64,000 bases of DNA from Diphasiastrum complanatum (taxonomy: Eukaryota > Streptophyta > Lycopodiopsida > Lycopodiales > Lycopodiaceae). Shown here piece by piece: positions 58,601 to 64,000 of this stretch (positions are counted from its first letter, which is position 1; each line of letters begins with the position of its first letter). The position numbers and the translations under genes are program-made. The DNA is taken from positions 67,295,940 to 67,359,939 of the forward strand of contig CM055095.1 in assembly GCA_029204225.1 (NCBI GenBank), in the 5' to 3' direction. Under the pieces are notes generated by a model. That model saw only the letters and a program-made list of their open reading frames with translations. It was not told where the DNA came from and ran no database searches.

Positions 58601-59449
58601 CAACTTACCTTTGCATATGATTTATGCAGCTCCAGCTCCTCGTAAGTAGATTGTTGTAGCTGGTAAAGCTTTTCTTTGGCTGCTTCATCCTCTGCGTTCT
58701 CCATGGCCATGCCAAACCTATCAAAACCACACTGATGAGAAAAGAAACTATATGATGCTGGCCATTAGGGAGTCAAATGCTAATCTCAAAAATGAACTGC
58801 AAAAGAGCAGCTTATGCCTAAAACTGAAATAATCCAACGAATAGCAGGGTGAAGGAGATTACGCCTGCGCAAAAGCCGTTAAAAAGAAGGCATCCTGCGC
58901 AATGTAGTGCTGAAATGACTCTATTTTCAAAGTGCCAGCTGCTAAGGCTACCACGAACGGATGATAGAGTGCAAAACAAGCCTCTTTCCTGCATCCTTCC
59001 CACAACCTCTGGGCTAAGCCACCCGATTGCGCTACGGTTTCCATCTCAGAGCTCCTTTCATGAAAAGAAGTGCCGTAACCCCGATCTGATGGACTACGAG
59101 CACTATTGGATCTTAAACTGTCATACAGTGAGTTCACATTTGGCAAGCGCCTTCGCACACCGCTTACGGAACAGTGAGATATAAAATTGGAAGAGATTCC
59201 TCTGCTTCTTATACTACTACAGACTTGAGAAGTAGCATTGCAGAATAATAGCCTCCTTGCTTTGAGAATCGCAAGCACGATCGGTGGATTAGGAGAGAGC
59301 AGGGCAGAAAACCGCAGCACCCACATCGGCACACACACTCTGGTTTGTTTGTGGAGAAAAGAAGCACCCAAAATTTTAGTCGCATCACTAACAAAACAAG
59401 GGCATTGTTGTGGCCTTCGCAATATGTAGGAAATTGTAAAAACAAACAT
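50495..59449 (-). CDS. TH2: Bifunctional TH2: TenA thiamine salvage hydrolase and HAD phosphatase
   Basis: Six exons on the minus strand: 59449-58863, 58717-58609, 55551-55219, 54833-54422, 51431-51147 and 50982-50495. All borders are GT-AG and all phases join (2214 bases, 737 residues). The TenA domain (about residues 147-370) opens LWEGCRKEACFALYHPFVVA and HYIAQDAFFL. It salvages aminopyrimidine from thiamine breakdown. The HAD domain follows, with nucleophile motif DFDSTCT at 412-418 and GDSITD at 640-645, both intact. In plants it dephosphorylates thiamine monophosphate. The N terminus before TenA is Arg/Ser-rich, as in a mitochondrial presequence. The first Met (59449), Met42 (59326) and Met136 (before ETVAQSGG) are all possible starts. 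Met42 gives a better presequence and 696 residues. Plant TH2 is about 615 residues, the excess being N-terminal. Introns 2 and 4 are about 3 kb and carry repeats. The gene looks functional. Confidence 0.95.
51793..51871. repeat. (GA)n-(GAGGGA)n microsatellite in TH2 intron 4
   Basis: About 19 GA units pass into GGGAGA/GAGGGA units. The array lies in the intron between exons 4 and 5. Confidence 0.93.
52245..52640. repeat. GC-rich palindromic GGTACCG module between (TA)n arrays
   Basis: In TH2 intron 4. AACCGTG and CACGGTTCATGAACCGTG phrases come first, then a (TA)n array, a block of repeated GGTACCG and CCGGTACC palindromes (52365-52455), a second (TA)n array, a poly-A/poly-T centre near 52505-52527, more GGTACCG, and a third (TA)n array plus (GATA)n. 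The layout of a GC block with a homopolymer centre between TA arrays is like that at 37.8 kb, but the sequences differ. Confidence 0.75.
52660..54420 (-). other. Remainder of TH2 intron 4
   Basis: AT-rich intron DNA, no coding motif seen. It ends at the donor GAAG|GTAGC of exon 4 (54422/54421). Confidence 0.6.
56615..56747 (-). other. Possible cryptic exon within TH2 intron 2
   Basis: A 133-base minus-strand open segment flanked by a good acceptor (TTGATTGCAG) and a possible donor (CCAG|GTGCAT). It translates to GKKFAFHECAVIEKVNFEYA, then KDFCMRLSLVDKRFSSWLVP, which looks like real protein. Its length is not a multiple of three, and exons 2 and 3 join perfectly without it, so inclusion would break TH2. 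I do not recognise the sequence. It may be a captured gene fragment or an alternative exon. Confidence 0.35.
58374..58505. repeat. AACCGTGG palindromic repeat in TH2 intron 2
   Basis: Multiple direct and inverted copies of GAACCGTGG, CGGTTCACCACGG and ACGGTTCTCAGAA within 130 bases. Related phrases lie at 52250-52285, in TH2 intron 4. Confidence 0.7.
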
Positions 59450-59833
59450 TGTTTTTTTTAAAGCACATATATAATATATTGGTGAATGATCTCTCCAGTA
59501 AGCAAGCGTATGTAGATCTATTGATGATTGATCGGACGAGTAAGCTTATGTAGATCCAAATAAATTTTTTGAATTTTGGATGTTTGTCTAAACATGATCT
59601 AATTGTGTGCCATATATAGTTGTTGCTTCATGAAAGGACAAGTGTAGATTATATCGAGACATAAGCGAGGCAAGTTTTTGGTCACTGATTATAACAATTG
59701 GTGTGGCTTTGGGAATGTTGTTAAGTATTATGTTTAGTTGTTTAATAAACGTGGAAATAATAGAATTTGGTTGTCTGTACGTTACAATTATATGTAGATT
59801 GTCAATTTTATAAATAAATGTAGCATGAATAAT

Positions 59834-62205
59834 TTAGGTGTGTCGTGTATTATATAATTGGACATGGTCAAGATGTTGAGTTTCATGATATAATATTGTT
59901 CTAGTTTGGAAAATGCCATGTGCTCCATTTACAAGTCCATCTTCAACATCTATGTTTGTGGCACAAAGTTCTACTAACATACCTTGTTTAACATAAATTG
60001 TTTCTGTTAATGATGATGTTGCATATGGTGTTTGTGGTATTAGTATTGTAGGACTGCAACTAGGATAACGAATGTCAATTGCTTGTAAACAGAATTCTGT
60101 ATCCGTCACTGTATGATAAATTTGGTTGTTGTATTGTTGTATATCTTTGTTTGTGTAAAACAAATGTGGTAAATTGGGTACAGGAGGCGGTGTTTTATGA
60201 CAATGTTCATTTAACCAATCAGCTGTAGATGTATGTGTAGTTTCTCTAATTTTGTTTAAAACATTTATGAAATCTATATATTGTTGTCGCATTACTTGTT
60301 GAAGTGAGGTATCAATTTTTGTCAAATATGATGTACGATAACTTGCAGTTGCATATGGATCTAGAATATATTGCAAATCCATATTTGCATTCCACGGTTT
60401 ACTTACACCCAGATTGAAGCTATTTGTGTATATGTCTTTTGGATTGCGTTTTAGAAATATTTTAAACTGCTTTTTATTGCTTGTATGTAATGATCAAGTG
60501 GTATTTGTAGTGTACCAAACCGTGTCAACAAATTTGTATGTTTTATAGCATAAGTAGATTTTATTTTTTTCTTTGATAACACGATAGAAATTTTGGTAAA
60601 GGTTTTTTTTGTTTGTTTCAATTCTGGAAATGGATGTAAAATAATGGTGTATGGCATTGGTGGTCGTGGATAATTAAAACAACATTGTTTAGCAATTCGG
60701 GTTTTATAATATGTCTATCAATGATGATGAGTTTGTATTTCTAGATTTTGTATATTGAGTTTTGTACTGTCATATAAAATATACATATCAATAAATTTAG
60801 CAATTTCGGTTTCAATTTCTTGCAAAATGTTTGAATTTAGTTTTTGTAAACAGAACATGAGTGGAGACCATTTGTGTTCAGCAGAAGATAATGTTATGAA
60901 AAATGTCAGTGGACATAGTTGTCGTATCATTGCGAAAATATTTTTACGTAATCCGTGTTTATAGTCAGGTGATGTGCGAACATGGTCAAAATCTCGATAT
61001 CCTAAATTTGAATGAAGTATTTGTTCAATATTCGTATCATGAATCACGTCTTTTGTAGTTAGTTTGGTGTTCTTATCTAGATGGAACTAAGTACTTGGTG
61101 AATAAGTATTTTGGTTGCTTAAAAAATAAATTCGTTATATGTTGTGCGAAATTGTGTTTATAATGTAACAATTCCCATTTTGCAATGTGTTGGTATGTAT
61201 ATTTATTTGAAAGAGGCATCATGCGACGGGTTCCAAAATACAAAGTTGGATAATTAAGTTCTTCAGCATATGTATCTTGAAATATTTCAATGGGATTTTG
61301 ACCTTCACAAGGAGCAATGGTTTTGTAACAATGTTCAAAGGCAATGACATATTCATTACTTGTAAATGGTTAGGGTGTCATCTGTAATGTCTTCCTCGTT
61401 AATAGTTTCATAGTTTTGTAATTCATTTATGGTTGATGAATCTGAGTGTTATCAAAATGCATTTTCAATGAATAATTAATTTTTGATTTCTAGTTTTTGG
61501 TATAGTGGCGTTTTTGAAAAATCAATAAGAGCGGCCATTAGTTTCATGGGACGAACTTTACCAATAATGTAGTTTGTTTTGTATTCGAGTTTCTTTTTAA
61601 GACCGACTATCATGGCACTGTCATCATCAATGAAACGTGGCAATATCTTTTGTATTTTGTGAAGATTAGCAAGCACATTTATGATGCTTCCTATTGCTCC
61701 AAGATGACCTTGATGCGCTAATTCTCGTATTTGTAAAAATGCAATTCTAGTAACCAACAAACGCTCCTCTAATTCATTAAGTGTGTAATTGAAGATGTAA
61801 AAAGCCCTCTCCAAATGTAAATCAGAAGAGATGGATTTTGATGTTTTTATTAAAGTGATGTCTTCAGAAGCTGCTATATGAGTTTGGAATTGGAAGCAGA
61901 GAGACTCACAGCTAGTACATGGATAAACATTAGTATATTCAATATGCTTGTAGTATTTTTTGAAAATAGAGCTGTGATTATGAAATTGTCTATTTTTTTT
62001 TATTGGTGCCTTTCGGATCTGAATTTGGGCTCTCTGGCTTGTTGCATAGTGTTTGTCGAGTGCGAGTGATTCTATTTGAAATACTAGTTTTTGTACATGT
62101 TGCATCAGGGAACATATGTAAGAATCGAGTCAGTAGATGTTTTGTTGATAACATGGGATGTTGTAAAACTAAATGTTTAATGACTATAATAGAGATCGCG
62201 TCCAA
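59834..62205 (-). pseudogene. Helitron (DUF6570 class), internally deleted
   Basis: Minus-strand remnants follow the order of a Helitron Rep-helicase. A DUF6570-like N-terminal region (62105-61476) has NHSSIFKKYYKHIEYTN, CTSCESLCFQF, LEERLLVTRIAFLQIRELAH and LHKIQKILPRF. Next comes the start of the Helitron-like N domain (about 61360-61080: EELNYPTLYFGTRRMMPL, IAKWELLHYKHN). A separate frame (61047-60718) gives SPDYKHGLRKNIFAMIRQL and FITLSSAEHKWSPL. After that the catalytic HxH segment is missing: the frame passes straight to EIAKFIDMYI. A last ORF (60382-59834) has YILDPYATASY, then jumps to the helicase end (FLFYTNKD-like LPHLFYTNKDIQQYN and VEDGLVNGAHGIF), so the Walker motifs are deleted too. 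The order and motifs are diagnostic, and the element cannot move by itself. Termini were not identified. Confidence 0.85.
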
Positions 62206-63230
62206 TATTGTTGGTTGAGTTTAGATTTTTGAAACAAGTTATTAGTACTTGTAGCAAGTGCATTGTTTATGGGTTTGTAAATATTACCTGCTTTTCATAT
62301 ACAGTATAAGATACGTTCCTTTTTTATAATATTACTAGGGAATTTTGTTTCGAATTTGTGAATAAAACCTTTTTTAGATAGTGTTGGTGTTTAGTATTGT
62401 TTTTTGTATAGCTTGTAAAAGGAAAATAGTTACAATTTTTTGACACAATAGGAGATTTTGGGAAAAGAGAGTGTGTGCAAGGAATATGATTAGGACCTTT
62501 TTACTATGGTTGCTAAAATTTTGCAAGGTTAGCCTATTTTTTGAATGAATAATTTTTTTAGAATGAATCGTTGAATCTCTCAAGGGTAACGTCAGTTGCG
62601 TGTTGTGTTATGATTTCTTTAAGCTATTTAAGAGATTGAACTATTGCGGAAAGTTATGGCATGTGAAAGAATTTTGTGGGTTGGGCACCTATGTGAAAGC
62701 TCTTTTTTGATAGACAAAGAACATAGAACAATTTCAAAGTTTCAAAAGTTCGAATCCAGTATTTATTATTTGCATTTACTAAGCATGTAACATGGATTTA
62801 CATGTTAAGTTGCAAGAATTTGAACCCAGGATTCATTATTGGCATCTATTAAACATTTAACATCGATAGGTCCAGATTAGTTACTTGAAATAGGTCAACG
62901 ATAGCCATAGATGATAAGATACAAAGAATTCAGCAAAAGGTTTTTTCAAATATTAGTTGTGTCTGAAATCTGTACGTGTCATTAAGCTTTCTGCAGGAAT
63001 ATAAAATCTGATAGCTGAGGAAAAAACATTTGAAAGGCTTTAGTGGTAGTTAGAACACCAACTTTTGGTAAGAAGAATATGTCAGTCAATTAATATTGAA
63101 GCAAAACTTAAAATCAAGTACTACTCACTACTGATTATAAGTCGTTGATTCTGAAACTATAGAACAAAGATGTAACTAAAAACAATATAATTAAGAAGTG
63201 TAGTTGACCTGTATTGTTGGAAAGAGGTAT
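62206..63230. other. AT-rich DNA, no gene seen
   Basis: Low-GC stretch to the right of the Helitron coding remnant. It may contain the Helitron 5' end. A repeated phrase, TTGAACCCAGGATTCATTATT or TTCGAATCCAGTATTTATTATT, occurs at about 62750 and 62818. Confidence 0.4.
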
Positions 63231-63237
63231 GTGAAAG

Positions 63238-63312
63238 ATAGGTCGAATAAGATTCGAATAAGATCGACTATGATTTGAATAAGGTCGAATAAGATTCGAA
63301 TAAAAAAAATTC
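63238..63312. repeat. GATTCGAATAAG short tandem repeat
   Basis: Five to six imperfect copies of a 10-12 base unit GATTCGAATAAG / GGTCGAATAAG / GATCGACTATG. Confidence 0.8.
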
Positions 63313-63319
63313 GAACGAC

Positions 63320-64000
63320 AAGAAAGAAAACTTATTTGAAAATAAAATCTGAAGTCTGAAAGTATATCATCTTGTCGTAGCAATAGTTCCCAACTGATGT
63401 AATTTAGACTCCAATCCTCTTCCACCTCAACACATGTCAAAACTGCATCATTGTATATAATTTCAATATTTTTTTCTTTTGAATGTCCACTGGCTTCCAA
63501 GTTTTGATCGAGTGGCACCCATTTACCTTTATTTTTTTTTCCATCTTTGATAATGGAAGCATAAGCTCAACATTTGTTTTTCAATTTGATAACAAAAACA
63601 CATGGAAGACATTTTAATTCTGCATTCTATTTCTCCATCTGGTCTTTTGTCCCAGCCTTCATCCATAAGTTCAAATAATAAACTATCTGATAAATTTTTG
63701 CATACAAACATCGTTGGGGTTTTGTGTACATTGACACTTGAAAAGAAATCCACAAATATATTCAAAAAAATAAACCAGTTCAATCTGACTGTTTTTTATC
63801 TCGTGCTTATCTTTAATCAATTTTTTACATCATTATATAGCTTGCAACGAAATGATTTTGAAACTGCAGCATCTGGAGCAACCCATTCATCACTTTCAAA
63901 ACTAGGTAATGGAATTGGGACTATTTGTCCAAAATCTTCTTTTGTATCAGGAATGTACATTGATTCATAAACAAAAATCCCACTATCAACTAGATTTTTT
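63320..64000 (-). other. Unidentified minus-strand ORFs at the window edge
   Basis: An open frame enters from the right edge and reads GIFVYESMYIPDTKEDFGQI, then VPIPLPSFESDEWVAPDAAV, ending at a stop near 63812. Two further minus-strand ORFs (63783-63529 and 63518-63135) contain DEGWDKRPDGEIECRIKMSS and NAVLTCVEVEEDW-like residues. The composition looks protein-like and the three pieces could be parts of one decayed gene, but I recognise no family. The window cuts the rightmost one. Confidence 0.3.

Noticed and set aside
58818-59184. Plus-strand ORF of 111 codons
   Set aside because: It is antisense to TH2 exon 1, which has a conserved TenA start.
59834-60382. Cellular PIF1 helicase gene
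   Set aside because: The helicase piece is preceded by YILDPYATASY and DUF6570-type sequence, which belong to Helitrons, and the ATPase core is missing.

Overview
This window is nuclear DNA of a land plant, most likely a seedless vascular plant such as a fern (the lineage is an inference from low gene density, large introns, and abundant (TA)n and (GA)n microsatellites; the sequence does not name the species). Two conserved plant genes can be reconstructed exon by exon. One is the regulatory beta subunit of protein kinase CK2 (plus strand, 14859-26747, five coding exons, 296 residues). The other is a bifunctional TH2-type thiamine salvage gene with TenA and HAD phosphatase domains (minus strand, 59449-50495, six exons, 737 residues). 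Every exon-exon junction of both genes was checked for GT-AG borders and reading phase. Fragments of two further plant genes are present: the first coding exon of a CUE-domain ubiquitin-system protein, antisense inside CK2-beta intron 3 (20485-20727), and two exons of a decayed group-I bZIP factor (40544-40842).

The rest is mostly transposable-element debris. 1-7250: a nearly complete but stop-ridden Copia element (minus) and a degenerate tandem repeat. 7250-14100: microsatellites, tandem duplications, a stand-alone GIY-YIG nuclease exon at 11929-12206 and a tRNA-derived SINE. 14160-26750: CK2-beta, whose 8.5 kb third intron carries two Copia fragments, the CUE exon, minisatellites and a LINE 3' end. 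27840-29550: a gag-bearing LTR-element fragment with its primer-binding site. 30430-34600: a decayed hAT transposase next to a deleted Gypsy fragment. 35010-40170: a CACTA-associated-like ORF, a CCCTTAG array, a 1.4 kb T-rich minisatellite and a GC-rich module that recurs between (TA)n tracts within a tandem duplication of about 950 bp. 40500-45300: the bZIP fragment and an unusual minus-strand LTR-like element with a gag-like ORF and a tandemly repeated leader. 45300-50100: decayed LINEs and a possible LTR leader. 50495-59449: TH2. 59834-62205: a Helitron of the DUF6570 class. 62206-64000: AT-rich DNA with unrecognised ORFs.

The most unusual items are the GIY-YIG exon, the DUF6570-class Helitron that has lost its nuclease and ATPase cores, the GC modules bounded by (TA)n, and the repeated CACATGTG boxes around the primer-binding site of the 40-45 kb element. 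Only CK2-beta and TH2 look functional. No operons, CRISPR arrays or other prokaryotic features are present.
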